From the NCBI RefSeq assembly GCF_003286915.1, contig NZ_QMFY01000002.1, positions 124,001-188,000 of the forward strand: a DNA stretch of 64,000 nt, given 5' to 3'. Shown piece after piece: positions 31,209 through 41,343 of this stretch (position 1 is the first letter of the stretch; the number at the start of each line of letters is the position of its first letter). A model generated the notes under the pieces. The model saw only the letters and a program-made list of their open reading frames with translations. It did no database searches and had not been told where the DNA came from. This stretch comes from Pseudochryseolinea flava. GTDB taxonomy: Bacteria > Bacteroidota > Bacteroidia > Cytophagales > Cyclobacteriaceae. A program made the position numbers and the translations under genes.

Positions 31209-34157
31209 ATGATTAACCCATTTAACAAACTTATGACATTAAAATTACGGATCGTCCTGGGGTTGCTGGTGCTTGTAAGCTTCCAGTCATGGGCCCAGTC
31301 GTCAGTGGGAGGCAAAGTGACCACAGAAAGTGGTGAGGCCCTGCCCGGCGTGAACGTGCTGGTAAAAGGCACAACCTTGGGAACAGTCACCGACGCAAAC
31401 GGAGAATACTCACTCAACACGAATGGAGATCATTCTCTGGTGTTCTCATTCATTGGCTACAAGCCATTAGAACTTGCCATCAACGGTCGTACCGTTGTTG
31501 ATGCTGTGATGATCGAGGATATTACGTCGCTTGATCAAATCGTAGTGGTGGGATATGGAACGCAGGAAAAGCGTGATATCACAGGCGCGGTAAGCGTTGT
31601 CGAAGCAAAAGAATTTGAATCAAGACCGAACACGCAGTTTGGAAATCTTCTTCAAGGGAAGACTGCCGGCGTTCAGGTTATCACACCGTCTGGAAAACCA
31701 TCCGCTGGCTTTAGCATGAGAATCCGTGGTACGAGTTCCCTTTCGGGAAGTAGTGAACCGCTATACGTCGTTGATGGTGTTCCATCCGCCGATACACGCA
31801 CGCTCAATCCGGCCGATATCGAAAGCATCACCGTGTTGAAAGATGCATCCTCTACCGCTATCTATGGTGCGCAAGGTGCCAATGGTGTTGTATTAATTAC
31901 AACCAAAAGAGGTAAGAGTGGCGAACCACGTTTCGAGTTCAATGCATACACTGGCTTTTCAAGCGCTTGGAAAAAACTTGATGTACTCAACAGCGAACAA
32001 TACCGCGACTTGATGACGGAGTTCGGACAAAACACAGATTGGAGTCTTTACACAGAAAATACCGATTGGCAAAACGAGATCTTCCAAAATGGAAGGTCGC
32101 AAAATTACCAGTTGTCGGCGTCAGGTAAAACCGATAGATCGAACTACTATATCTCAGCAGGTTGGATACAACAGAAAGGTGCTGTTCGCAGTTCAGAAAT
32201 GGATCGCTACAATTTCAAGGTGAACGTCGAGCAAAAGATGACCAACTGGCTAACGGTCGGTACCAACATTAACTATTCGAAATATCACGATGTTGACGTC
32301 GCCGACAACACCAGTGTAAACAGCGGAGGTGTAATTCTCGGGATGCTATCAACACCATCAAACATTGGTATATTTAGACCGAACGGAACTTACACAAGCA
32401 ATCCGTTTCAAGATTGGGAGAACCCAGTAGCATTTACTGACGGGTCAGATCGTGGCTACTCAAACAACAGACTGCTTGGGAATCTTTATGCCGAGGTGAA
32501 AGTGAAGCCGGAATTAACGTTCAGAAGCAATCTTGGTCTCGACCACCAAACCGGGATCTATGATTACTTCCTCGATGCATTCGGAACAAGCTTCGGTCGC
32601 GCAAAGAAAGGTATCGCAAGAAATAATACAGACTTCCGTGATTTCTACATCTTCGACAACACACTTACCTATCAACGCGACATCGAAGATCATTCATTTA
32701 GTGTTCTAGTAGGGTCAGTCATTCAAAAGACTGAAGCAGGAAGCGCTTCGATTGAAAAGAACGGATTTTCTAGCAATGGAATTCCAACCACTAATGCAGG
32801 ATCAACAATTGTAAGTGCGGGTAATAGCAGATGGGAGAAATCCAATGCATCATTCATCAGCCGCGTGACCTACGAATACAAAGATCGCTACCTCTTGACA
32901 GCAAACTGGCGCGCTGACGCTTCTTCCGCCTTCGGACGAAATGAACGCTGGGGGAATTTCCCGTCTGTATCACTTGGATGGAGACTTTCAGAAGAAGCAT
33001 TCTTCCAGGGTGTTGAAGTGATCGATGATTTGAAAGTACGTGCAGGTTGGGGATTGGTTGGAAATGACCTTGGACAATATGCATACATTGGACTTGTTGG
33101 ATCGGGCGCTAACTACACCATCGGCGACGTTATCCAGCCTGGAACATACCCATCAACAATTCAGAATGATGATCTGAAATGGGAAAGCACAGAGCAATAC
33201 AACATTGGTATCGACGCAGCAGCATTGAATGGCCGCGTGTCGTTGTCCTTCGATGCTTATTACAAGAACACTTACGACCTGTTAATGAAGGTTAGACTTC
33301 CGCGCTCAACAGGTTATCCGGAAGGAACCCAGAACATCGGAAAGATTCAAAACAAAGGACTTGAATTTCAAATCAGCTCAAAAAATCTCGTAGGCAATCT
33401 CAGATGGGATACAGACTTCAACATCACCTTCAACAGAAACAAAGTTGTTGACGTACTCGGCCAAACGTACCCTGGTGGTGGCGTGGCAAGCCGAGGCGAC
33501 GTAAGCTTGTCGCTGGAAGGCAAACCTTTGGGTATGTTCTACGGCTATGTTGCCGGCGGCGTTGATCCCGCAACAGGAGACTTGTACTACATCGACAAGA
33601 ATGGCGAAAGCACATTCGCGCCAACTGCAGACGACCGCAGATTTATCGGCAATCCAAATCCGGATTTCATCTACGGAATGACAAACACACTCGGCTACAA
33701 GAACTTTAACTTGAGCATTTTCTTCCAAGGTTCACAAGGCAACGATGTATTCAATGCCACACGTGTTGAAATGGAAGGTATGACCGATGCGAAGAACCAG
33801 TCTGCTGTTGTGGCAAATCGCTGGAGAAAACCTGGTGACATCACCGATATTCCAAGAGCGTCATGGGGAGTTACCAACAACTCGCGCGCGTCAACAAGGT
33901 TTGTCGAAGACGGTTCATTCCTCCGCTTGAAAGCCATCACACTGGCATACAACGTTCCTGCTGCCCTTCTCTCTAAGGTTCATGTAAACGGTGCTAAGCT
34001 ATACGTGACGGGTGAAAATCTACTCACGTTTACCGACTACAAAGGATTTGATCCAGAAGTAAATGCATTTGGATCTGCCAACACTGTACAGGGCATTGAC
34101 TATGGCACGTACCCACAAACTCGCAATCTGATTTTTGGTCTGAATGTATCCTTCTAA
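31209..34157 (+). CDS. susC: SusC/RagA-family TonB-linked outer membrane transporter
   Basis: About 982 residues; glycan importer of the outer membrane. Starts at 31209 or 31233 are both possible; both give a signal peptide ending SWAQ. An N-terminal carboxypeptidase-like domain (VGGKVTTESGEALPGVNVLVKG) is followed by the SusC plug with signature motifs VVVGYGTQEKRDITGAV, EPLYVVDGVP and SSTAIYGAQGANGVVLITTKRG. The barrel ends with LIFGLNVSF. It is translated with SusD directly after it (2 bases apart). Partners are SusD, the SusE/F-like lipoprotein and two GH30 enzymes, so the substrate is probably a beta-glucan fragment. Confidence 0.96.
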   Translation: MINPFNKLMTLKLRIVLGLLVLVSFQSWAQSSVGGKVTTESGEALPGVNVLVKGTTLGTVTDANGEYSLNTNGDHSLVFSFIGYKPLELAINGRTVVDAVMIEDITSLDQIVVVGYGTQEKRDITGAVSVVEAKEFESRPNTQFGNLLQGKTAGVQVITPSGKPSAGFSMRIRGTSSLSGSSEPLYVVDGVPSADTRTLNPADIESITVLKDASSTAIYGAQGANGVVLITTKRGKSGEPRFEFNAYTGFSSAWKKLDVLNSEQYRDLMTEFGQNTDWSLYTENTDWQNEIFQNGRSQNYQLSASGKTDRSNYYISAGWIQQKGAVRSSEMDRYNFKVNVEQKMTNWLTVGTNINYSKYHDVDVADNTSVNSGGVILGMLSTPSNIGIFRPNGTYTSNPFQDWENPVAFTDGSDRGYSNNRLLGNLYAEVKVKPELTFRSNLGLDHQTGIYDYFLDAFGTSFGRAKKGIARNNTDFRDFYIFDNTLTYQRDIEDHSFSVLVGSVIQKTEAGSASIEKNGFSSNGIPTTNAGSTIVSAGNSRWEKSNASFISRVTYEYKDRYLLTANWRADASSAFGRNERWGNFPSVSLGWRLSEEAFFQGVEVIDDLKVRAGWGLVGNDLGQYAYIGLVGSGANYTIGDVIQPGTYPSTIQNDDLKWESTEQYNIGIDAAALNGRVSLSFDAYYKNTYDLLMKVRLPRSTGYPEGTQNIGKIQNKGLEFQISSKNLVGNLRWDTDFNITFNRNKVVDVLGQTYPGGGVASRGDVSLSLEGKPLGMFYGYVAGGVDPATGDLYYIDKNGESTFAPTADDRRFIGNPNPDFIYGMTNTLGYKNFNLSIFFQGSQGNDVFNATRVEMEGMTDAKNQSAVVANRWRKPGDITDIPRASWGVTNNSRASTRFVEDGSFLRLKAITLAYNVPAALLSKVHVNGAKLYVTGENLLTFTDYKGFDPEVNAFGSANTVQGIDYGTYPQTRNLIFGLNVSF

Positions 34158-34159
34158 TC

Positions 34160-35650
34160 ATGACAACTATGCGTAAAAAAATATTTCAATATACGTTGAC
34201 GCTCGCGAGTGTTTTCGCACTCACAGCATGCGAAGATCTACTCGATCGTAAACCGATATCCGACCTTACACAAGACAACGCCTACGTCACCGCTGCAGAT
34301 GCTGAAGCTGCACTTGTGGGCGCTTACGATTCGTTTGCTCAAGAATACTACATCTGGGACAACATCATTTTCAGTGATGTAATTTCTGATAATTACTACG
34401 CTGGTGGTGACAACGCCGAGATCTTCGCTGTTGAGGATCTGAACATCGTGCCTACCAACAGCAGACTTTTCAATAACTGGTCTCAGATTTACAATGCCAT
34501 TCTAAAGGCTAATGCTGTGATTGCTAAAGTACCGAGCATTGCCGATCCAAAACTCGATGATGGCAATCGTAGAACGCAAATCGTTGGCGAAGCGCAATTT
34601 TTACGGGCATACCATTACTTCCAACTTGTGAAGATGTTCGGTGCAGTGCCTTTGATCACCAAACCAACAACATCCACCGACCCAGCAGAAACGCAATTGT
34701 CGAGAACAGAAGTTGCTGAAGTATATGCGCAGATCGTTAGCGACCTTGAAGCGGCAATTGCAAGTCTTCCTGATACTTATGGCAATGTCGCCAGCGTCAA
34801 TAAAGCACGTGCAACCAAAGGCGCAGCGAATGCATTGCTCGCAAAGGTATACGCACAAAAACCTGATCGCGACTACAACAAAGTTTTAGAACATGCCAAC
34901 GCTGTAATTAATAGTCCCGCGGGCTATGAACTTCTCAACAACTTTGCAGATTTGTTCGATGGTACGCATTATAACAATGCAGAGTCCATCATCGAAGTAC
35001 AATTCGCAGGAAGCACCGAAGCTAATTGGGGACCACAAATGATGTTGCCGCCATCGATTAGCGGCGATACATGGAGAAAATTTGTGACGCCATCACACGA
35101 CCTTATTGCAGCATTCGATTCGGAAGGCGACACACAGCGTAAAGAAGCAACCATTCTTTTTGAAACCGTACCTTGGGCAGATGAATACTGGTCGCCAACG
35201 GTGAATGGGAACGTGCCTTTTGCCTACAAATGGAAAACTGCCAACGGATGGGCTAGTACCAATCGCCAGTATCTCCTTCGTTTAGCCGACATCTTGTTGC
35301 TGAAAGCAGAAGCGCTCAATGAACTTGAACAGACAGAAGCAGCGCGCGAAGTTCTTGATGAGGTGCGTGACCGCGCAGGACTGGCACCAACCACGGCTGC
35401 GAACCAAGCACAAATGGCCGCTGCCATTCTCAAAGAACGCCGCCTTGAGCTCGCTCAAGAAGGCCATCGCTGGGACGATCTCCGACGCGCTGACCTTGCT
35501 GTGGATGTAATGACAAATCTTGATGTGATGAACCTGAGCACAGGCGTGAAGAAGGTTTATAACATGACCGTGGAAAAGCAATTGCTTCCGATCCCGCAGT
35601 CTGAACGAAACCTAAATAAAAACCTTGGACAAAATCCAGGATATAATTAA
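34160..35650 (+). CDS. susD: SusD/RagB-family glycan-binding lipoprotein
   Basis: A 496-residue cell-surface lipoprotein. The signal peptide ends at the lipobox FALTAC, with Cys being the lipidated residue, followed by EDLLDRKPISDLTQDNAY. TPR-like helices (FNNWSQIYNAILKANAVIAKVP, AQFLRAYHYFQLVKMFGAVPLI) and the C-terminal SusD signature (LLRLADILLLKAEALNE, RRLELAQEGHRWDDLRR, LLPIPQSERNLNKNLGQNPGY) are all present. It caps SusC and binds glycan. It sits between susC and the SusE/F-like gene in one operon. Confidence 0.96.
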   Translation: MTTMRKKIFQYTLTLASVFALTACEDLLDRKPISDLTQDNAYVTAADAEAALVGAYDSFAQEYYIWDNIIFSDVISDNYYAGGDNAEIFAVEDLNIVPTNSRLFNNWSQIYNAILKANAVIAKVPSIADPKLDDGNRRTQIVGEAQFLRAYHYFQLVKMFGAVPLITKPTTSTDPAETQLSRTEVAEVYAQIVSDLEAAIASLPDTYGNVASVNKARATKGAANALLAKVYAQKPDRDYNKVLEHANAVINSPAGYELLNNFADLFDGTHYNNAESIIEVQFAGSTEANWGPQMMLPPSISGDTWRKFVTPSHDLIAAFDSEGDTQRKEATILFETVPWADEYWSPTVNGNVPFAYKWKTANGWASTNRQYLLRLADILLLKAEALNELEQTEAAREVLDEVRDRAGLAPTTAANQAQMAAAILKERRLELAQEGHRWDDLRRADLAVDVMTNLDVMNLSTGVKKVYNMTVEKQLLPIPQSERNLNKNLGQNPGYN

Positions 35651-35661
35651 TCACCCGCCGC

Positions 35662-37392
35662 ATGAAAAAAATATATGCTTACCTATCGCTTATTCTGCTC
35701 ACCACAGTGTGGGCGTGCGATGAAAAAGATAACATGGAACCCGTTGGCAACTGGGAAATCACCTCTGCGGTGATTACCGGACCTAGCGACAACGCCAATG
35801 TTGTTCTCGATGAAAACTCACCGACGGCGGTAACACGCTTCGAATGGCAAGCGGCTGCCACCAGCAATCAGTTTATCGTGAAGTATACTGTTGCTCTGGT
35901 ACCTAAAGGCAGTACAAATTATGATCAACCTATCGCGTTGTGGACGCCAGGCAACGCCGGCAGAGAATTGTTTGTTCTACCAAACGCAAAACAGATAGAC
36001 TATGCGTTGTGGGCAGCATGTTATCCCGCCGGTGCTGATGTGGAACTCGATTGGGTTGTCATTTCAAAGGCCATTGAGAAAACGGCTGTCGCGACACAAC
36101 GTATCAAGATCAAACGTTTTGAAACAGAGTACATGCCTACAACGTTGTTCCTCACTGGACAAGCTGCAGAGCAAGGCGCCGACCTCGCTAAAGCCGTTCA
36201 ATTGCGCGCACGTAAAAATGCCGAAGGTGACGCTACCAACGTGTTTGAAGTATACACGCACTTGAATGCAGGCACAACATTCTTTTTCAGAGATGAAAAA
36301 AGCGAACAATCACGTCAATACGGTGGCGAAAATGGTGTATTGACTTGTGGAGAACCAATTGAAGCACCGACAACCGGTGAGTACAAAGTCGTGGTTGACC
36401 TCGATAATAATTCATATTCCTTAACAAAGATTGATCGTTGGAGTCTCGTCGGCGATGCCGTTGAAGGCGGTTGGGGTGGCGACGTTCCTCTTGTTTACAT
36501 CGGAAATGGTGTCTGGCAAAAAGAAGTAATGTTCTTGCAAAGTGCAGGTTGGATCTTCCGCGCCAATGGCGATTGGGGATACCAGATGAAACGCGTAAAA
36601 GGAACTGCAACCGCAGACAACAAAGGTGGGCAAGTAATCATCCAATCAGATGCTGAGGCCGCTGGGATCGCTTTCGAAGATATGCCGGGTACAACAGGGC
36701 CACACATTGTAAAACTAGATCTGAGCGTAACCGGTCCTTCCTACACGCTTACAAAAGTAGCTGTTCCAAATTCGGCCATCATTGGTAAAGCTGCAGATAT
36801 CAATGCCAACGCGGTGAATGGATCATTCTCCATTGAAGGCGACGCTCCAACAGAACTTTACTTACTTGAAGATGGAGAAATGATCATCAAGTTCACGAAA
36901 GATGGCGATGTATTTAAGTCTGCCAAGTACGTCGCGTTGCAAGCGGCAAAAACGTACAGCCTCAATAGTAAGGCCGACGGATCTGGTGAAATGTTTGGTG
37001 GTGATGATGACGGCAACATCGCTGTCGATCACGATCAAGCGTATCAAATCAATGTTGACTTCGAAGGCGGTGAGCTCAGTTGGAAACACTACAACATTAA
37101 ACTTTTCCATTGGGATGAAGATGGCGGTGGATGGGATGCCCGACAGGAATTGTTGATGACGTACACGCACCCATACAAGTACGAGGTGACGGGCACACTT
37201 TCAGCAGGATTCCACTCGAAGTTCATTTCGCCTTGGGATGTTCAGTTCGGCTCGGCAGCCACTGCTCTCACGGGAACAATGACCAACGGCGGACCAAATT
37301 TCAAAGGCATAACTTCTGGTGGTTCGTACAAGGCCACGATAGAAATTACCGACGATTACACAAGCGCCGATTATAGCTTTGTAAAACAATAA
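35662..37392 (+). CDS. SusE/SusF-like outer membrane lipoprotein
   Basis: A 576-residue lipoprotein with signal peptide ending VWAC and an early acidic linker (DEKDNMEP). An N-terminal SusE-type Ig-like domain (FEWQAAATSNQFIVKYTVALV) is followed by two or three repeated starch-binding-like beta domains. The repeats are recognised by a similar rhythm: TTLFLTGQAAEQG, WSLVGDAVEGGWGGDVPLV and LFHWDEDGGGWDAR. It would bind glycan at the surface beside SusD. The gene is the third of the sus operon and ends in front of a terminator hairpin. Which glycan it binds cannot be read from the sequence. Confidence 0.88.
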   Translation: MKKIYAYLSLILLTTVWACDEKDNMEPVGNWEITSAVITGPSDNANVVLDENSPTAVTRFEWQAAATSNQFIVKYTVALVPKGSTNYDQPIALWTPGNAGRELFVLPNAKQIDYALWAACYPAGADVELDWVVISKAIEKTAVATQRIKIKRFETEYMPTTLFLTGQAAEQGADLAKAVQLRARKNAEGDATNVFEVYTHLNAGTTFFFRDEKSEQSRQYGGENGVLTCGEPIEAPTTGEYKVVVDLDNNSYSLTKIDRWSLVGDAVEGGWGGDVPLVYIGNGVWQKEVMFLQSAGWIFRANGDWGYQMKRVKGTATADNKGGQVIIQSDAEAAGIAFEDMPGTTGPHIVKLDLSVTGPSYTLTKVAVPNSAIIGKAADINANAVNGSFSIEGDAPTELYLLEDGEMIIKFTKDGDVFKSAKYVALQAAKTYSLNSKADGSGEMFGGDDDGNIAVDHDQAYQINVDFEGGELSWKHYNIKLFHWDEDGGGWDARQELLMTYTHPYKYEVTGTLSAGFHSKFISPWDVQFGSAATALTGTMTNGGPNFKGITSGGSYKATIEITDDYTSADYSFVKQ

Positions 37393-37401
37393 TACAGGTT
37401 G

Positions 37402-37440
37402 ACACCAGGTAGCACATCGTGTTATCCTGGTGTTCTTTTT
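37402..37440 (+). terminator. Hairpin and T-run after the SusE/F-like gene
   Basis: ACACCAGG (37402-37409) and CCTGGTGT (37426-37433) with an inner pairing AGCAC/GTGTT, followed by TCTTTTT. This intrinsic terminator, perhaps partial, separates the uptake genes from the GH30 genes. It also argues against the upstream start at 37430 for the GH30 gene. Confidence 0.8.
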
Positions 37441-37450
37441 ACATAACGAT

Positions 37451-38884
37451 ATGTTCAATAATCACAACATGCGCAAGAAAGCATTAACGTGTCTAACAGT
37501 GGTGACGATTTGCTTCTCGCTAAGCAATTGCACTAACAAATCGCCTGATGAGTCGGGCGTCGTAACGGATGGTGACGTGGAATACTGGCTCACAACAGGA
37601 GACAAAAAATCACTATTATCGAAACGTGAACTGAATTTCAACGCGGATGCCGTATCAAAAGACATCATCGACGTTGACACCACGAAGATCTATCAAGATA
37701 TCGATGGTTTCGGATATGCGCTCACAGGCGGAAGCGCCATGTTGCTGCATACGAAACTCGACCAAGCGAAACGCACTGCACTATTACAAGAACTCTTTAC
37801 TACTGAAGGAAACAACATCGGTATCAACTACCTACGCGTGAGCATTGGCGCTTCTGACTTAGATGATCATGTATTCTCCTACGACGATGTTAAGGGTGAC
37901 AAAGACCTGAAACATTTTACGCTAGACGAAGATCGCAAGCATCTTATTCCGGTGTTGAAAGAAATTCTGGCACTTAATCCGAAGATCAAAATCATGGGTA
38001 GCCCATGGTCAGCCCCGGCTTGGATGAAAGACAATCAGCACGCTAAAGGTGGAAGCCTGAAACCTGAATTTTACGAAACATATGCTCAGTACTTCGTAAA
38101 ATACATTCAGCAAATGCAACAAGAAGGCATCACTATCGATGCTATCACGTTGCAGAATGAACCCGAGAATCCGAACAACACACCAAGCATGATCATGACT
38201 GCACAAGATCAAGCGGCGTTCGTGAAAAACAATCTTGGTCCTGCGTTTCAACAAGCTGGTATTAAAACGAAGATTGTTGTATTTGATCACAACTGCGATC
38301 ACCCAGAATACCCTATCACAGTGTTGAACGATTCATCGGCAAAGAAATTTATCGACGGATCTGCATTCCATCTGTACCTAGGCGAAATCAGCGCCCTCTC
38401 AAAAGTACGCGATGCTCATCCTGATAAAAACATCTATTTCACCGAGCAATGGACATCCGGAAAAGGTGAATTTGGTGGCGATCTTGTATGGCACACGCGT
38501 GAGCTCATCATCGGATCTACACGCAACTGGAGCCGAAATGTGTTGGAGTGGAACCTCGCTGCAGATCCGCAGTTCAATCCACATACTGGCGACGGCGGTT
38601 GTACACTATGCCAAGGTGCATTAACGATCGGTGACAGCGTAACGCGCAACGTTTCTTACTACATCATCGCGCATGCTTCTAAATTTGTTCCAGATGGATC
38701 AAAAAGAATTTCATCGACGCTGATCAATGGCGTACAGAATGTGGCATTTATCACACCCGCGGGAAAGAAAGTGTTGGTCGCTGTGAATGACAGTAACTCC
38801 GACAAGGCTTTCGATGTACAATATCATGGCAAGAAATTTAACGTGACACTACCGGCTAGTGCAGTAGGAACATTTGTATGGTAA
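37451..38884 (+). CDS. GH30 glycoside hydrolase (lipoprotein), first copy
   Basis: About 477 residues from the ATG at 37451; the ATG at 37469 is an equally good lipoprotein start (lipobox SLSNC). The GH30 barrel is shown by YQDIDGFGYALTGGSAMLL, INYLRVSIGASDLDDH, MGSPWSAPAWMK and LQNEPENP (acid/base Glu237). FTEQW supplies nucleophile Glu332, and the C-terminal beta domain ends ASAVGTFVW. Family members cleave beta-glucosyl linkages; Bacteroidetes loci with SusCD plus GH30_3 (B. thetaiotaomicron BT3312) degrade beta-1,6-glucan, while others act as glucosylceramidases. The stop overlaps the start of the second GH30. Confidence 0.93.
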   Translation: MFNNHNMRKKALTCLTVVTICFSLSNCTNKSPDESGVVTDGDVEYWLTTGDKKSLLSKRELNFNADAVSKDIIDVDTTKIYQDIDGFGYALTGGSAMLLHTKLDQAKRTALLQELFTTEGNNIGINYLRVSIGASDLDDHVFSYDDVKGDKDLKHFTLDEDRKHLIPVLKEILALNPKIKIMGSPWSAPAWMKDNQHAKGGSLKPEFYETYAQYFVKYIQQMQQEGITIDAITLQNEPENPNNTPSMIMTAQDQAAFVKNNLGPAFQQAGIKTKIVVFDHNCDHPEYPITVLNDSSAKKFIDGSAFHLYLGEISALSKVRDAHPDKNIYFTEQWTSGKGEFGGDLVWHTRELIIGSTRNWSRNVLEWNLAADPQFNPHTGDGGCTLCQGALTIGDSVTRNVSYYIIAHASKFVPDGSKRISSTLINGVQNVAFITPAGKKVLVAVNDSNSDKAFDVQYHGKKFNVTLPASAVGTFVW

Positions 38885-40362
38885 ACAAAAACATGAAAAA
38901 TAAACTAATCAGTCTTGGGTTAGGGAAGCTGCAAATACTCCTGGCGATCGCAATGATCGCGGGAGGTTGCAGCGAAGGCGACGACACACCCAACCCTGGC
39001 CCTCCAGTTCAACCAGGAGGCAGTGGCAAGGCAAAAGTATGGGTCACGTCCGGTGATCAATCACGATTGCTTGCTCAGCAGAATGACATCATGATCACCA
39101 CGATTAAAGCAAGCCCAACCATCACATTGGATTCCACCGTAACCTACCAAGAGATTGAAGGTTTTGGTGCCGCACTTACGGGATCGTCGGCGTACCTCAT
39201 CAACAAGAAGATGAGCACCTCACAACGCGGAACGCTCTTGCAAAATCTATTCGACGCTGAAAACGGTATCGGTATCAGCTATTTGAGAATGACTATAGGC
39301 GCATCGGACTTCTCGCTGTCTGATTACACATACAACGATATGCCTAGTGGACAAACGGATTATCCGTTGGCAAACTTCTCGATTGCAAAAGATAAAGAAG
39401 ATGTTGTTCCTGTGCTCAAACAAATTGTTGGCATCGCACCGAACATCAACATCATGGGATCACCTTGGAGCGCACCAGCATGGATGAAGACCAATGGTAG
39501 TCTGAATGGCGGAAAACTAAAAACAGATGCTTACGAAAGCTATGCGAACTACTTCGTCAAGTACATCAAGGCATTCGATGCCGAAGGGATCACCATCGAT
39601 GCCATCACGCCGCAGAACGAACCACTGCACGTAACATCGAACTACCCAAGTACCGATATGCCTGCAGCAGATCAACTCGACTTCGTTAAAAACAATCTTG
39701 GCCCAACATTCGAGTCAGAAAATATAGACACAAAAATCATTGTCTACGACCACAACTGGGACAACATTGACTATGCCAAAACAATTCTTGGCGATGCTAC
39801 AGCATCACAATACATTGCAGGTTCTGCATTTCACGCATACGCAGGAGATGTTTCGGCGATGAACGCTGTGCATGCGGCATATCCCGATAAAGGCCTTTAC
39901 TTCACGGAGATTTCAGGTGGCGCATGGGCGCAGAATTTCTCCGACAACCTCATCTGGAACATGAACAACATCTTCATCGGCACAACAAAGAACTGGTCAA
40001 AAACAGCACTCCTTTGGAATTTAGCGCTCGATGAAAATCACGGACCTACTAACGGTGGTTGTGCAGATTGCCGCGGCGTTGTAACGATCAATTCTGGAAC
40101 AGGCAGCGTAACGAAAAACATCGAGTACTATTCCATTGGCCACTTTTCGAAATTTGTGAGACCTGGTGCAAAACGCATTGGATTAACAAATAACCAAAAT
40201 GTAGCTGGCTTAAATGCCGTGGCCTTCTTGAATACCGATGGTAGCAAGGCATTCGTAGCACTCAACAGCACCGATAATCCATTGTCGATTGTTGTGAACC
40301 TTGGTGCGCGACAGTTTAGCTACAGTCTTCCAGCCAAATCGGTGGCGACTATACGCTGGTGA
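38878..40362 (+). CDS. GH30 glycoside hydrolase (lipoprotein), second copy
   Basis: A 494-residue paralogue of the preceding gene, with lipobox AGGC and a Pro/Gly-rich linker (DDTPNPGPPVQPGGSGKA). Motifs: YQEIEGFGAALTGSSAYLI, MGSPWSAPAWMK, TPQNEPLH (acid/base Glu248) and YFTEISGG (nucleophile Glu344), and the C-terminal domain ends SLPAKSVATIRW. The nucleophile loop differs from the first copy (EISGGAW against EQWTSGK), suggesting different subsite preference, for example endo against exo action. Translation is coupled by overlap with the first copy. A strong terminator follows. Confidence 0.93.
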   Translation: MVNKNMKNKLISLGLGKLQILLAIAMIAGGCSEGDDTPNPGPPVQPGGSGKAKVWVTSGDQSRLLAQQNDIMITTIKASPTITLDSTVTYQEIEGFGAALTGSSAYLINKKMSTSQRGTLLQNLFDAENGIGISYLRMTIGASDFSLSDYTYNDMPSGQTDYPLANFSIAKDKEDVVPVLKQIVGIAPNINIMGSPWSAPAWMKTNGSLNGGKLKTDAYESYANYFVKYIKAFDAEGITIDAITPQNEPLHVTSNYPSTDMPAADQLDFVKNNLGPTFESENIDTKIIVYDHNWDNIDYAKTILGDATASQYIAGSAFHAYAGDVSAMNAVHAAYPDKGLYFTEISGGAWAQNFSDNLIWNMNNIFIGTTKNWSKTALLWNLALDENHGPTNGGCADCRGVVTINSGTGSVTKNIEYYSIGHFSKFVRPGAKRIGLTNNQNVAGLNAVAFLNTDGSKAFVALNSTDNPLSIVVNLGARQFSYSLPAKSVATIRW

Positions 40363-40393
40363 TTTATACCAACGCTCTCTCCTACCGATTTTA

Positions 40394-40428
40394 ATAAGAG
40401 CACATTTAACTTGTGCTCTTATTTTTTT
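40394..40428 (+). terminator. Strong rho-independent terminator of the glycan locus
   Basis: ATAAGAGCACA (40394-40404) pairs with TGTGCTCTTAT (40412-40422), an 11-bp perfect stem with a 7-base loop, followed by seven T. Confidence 0.92.
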
Positions 40429-40591
40429 GTGAGCATACCTGTTACAAGAAAACTTATGGACGGGGCAATCACACTCACCGGCCCTTGACGCCAAAAGCTT
40501 TCTGTATCTTTTTCATTCAAGTTTGAATCGCTATTTTTCCGTTCTATCCTCGTATTGCATGAATACAGGGAACACAAAACATTAACTGCTC

Positions 40592-41251
40592 ATGAAAAAG
40601 ACCATAAAGAAACTATCGATTGCTGTTGTACTGTCTATGATCTGTTACGTTGGCAATGCACAAACGCTTGAGAAAATGCAATGGTTTAACGAACCAGAGA
40701 AATGGCGCATCGAAAAAAATACTTTGATCATGAACGTTACGCCACAAAGTGACTATTGGCGTATCTCCCACTATGGCTTCACAGTTGACGACGCCCCCTT
40801 CTATTACACAACCTATGGTGGAGAATTCGAAGCGAAGGTTAAATTAACGGGTGCCTACAAAGCAAGATTTGATCAGATGGGGCTCATGATCCGTACAGAC
40901 CATGAGAATTATATTAAAACTGGTGTCGAATTCGTAGATGGGAAATTTAACATCAGCACCGTTGTTACACACCACGTAAGTGATTGGAGTGTCATCACAC
41001 TCGACACTGTTCCTGCTTTTATATGGATTAAAGTGGTAAGGCGAATCGATGCACTTGAGATATTCTATTCGTTCGATGATAAAAAGTATATCCTGTCGCG
41101 CAATGCACCGCTCCAAGACAATCACCCTGTGATGGTTGGATTGATGGCCGCAAGCCCTGATGGTAATGGATTTGAAGCAAAGTTCGAGCATTTTAAAGTA
41201 ACACACCTCCCAGACGAGCGCAGGTTGAATTGGTTGAAGCAGAACAAATAA
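40592..41251 (+). CDS. DUF1349 exported protein
   Basis: A 219-residue protein with signal peptide ending VGNAQ. The body is a concanavalin-like beta sandwich of the DUF1349 type (MQWFNEPEKWRIEKNTLIMNVTPQSDYW, GGEFEAKVKLTGAYKARFDQMGLMIRTDHENYIKTGVE, HPVMVGLMAASPDGNGFEAKFEHFKV). This domain is found in proteins associated with carbohydrate metabolism and may bind sugars. The signal peptide points to a periplasmic or surface location. It lies after the terminator of the glycan locus and so is probably transcribed separately. No catalytic residues can be assigned. Confidence 0.85.
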   Translation: MKKTIKKLSIAVVLSMICYVGNAQTLEKMQWFNEPEKWRIEKNTLIMNVTPQSDYWRISHYGFTVDDAPFYYTTYGGEFEAKVKLTGAYKARFDQMGLMIRTDHENYIKTGVEFVDGKFNISTVVTHHVSDWSVITLDTVPAFIWIKVVRRIDALEIFYSFDDKKYILSRNAPLQDNHPVMVGLMAASPDGNGFEAKFEHFKVTHLPDERRLNWLKQNK

Positions 41252-41343
41252 CACCAACAAACGCATCTCAAAGTATTGGCTTTGTGCCGTTTTTGATCGT
41301 AAACGAAGTCGTTACCTTTACACATCAACAACATGCTTACACG

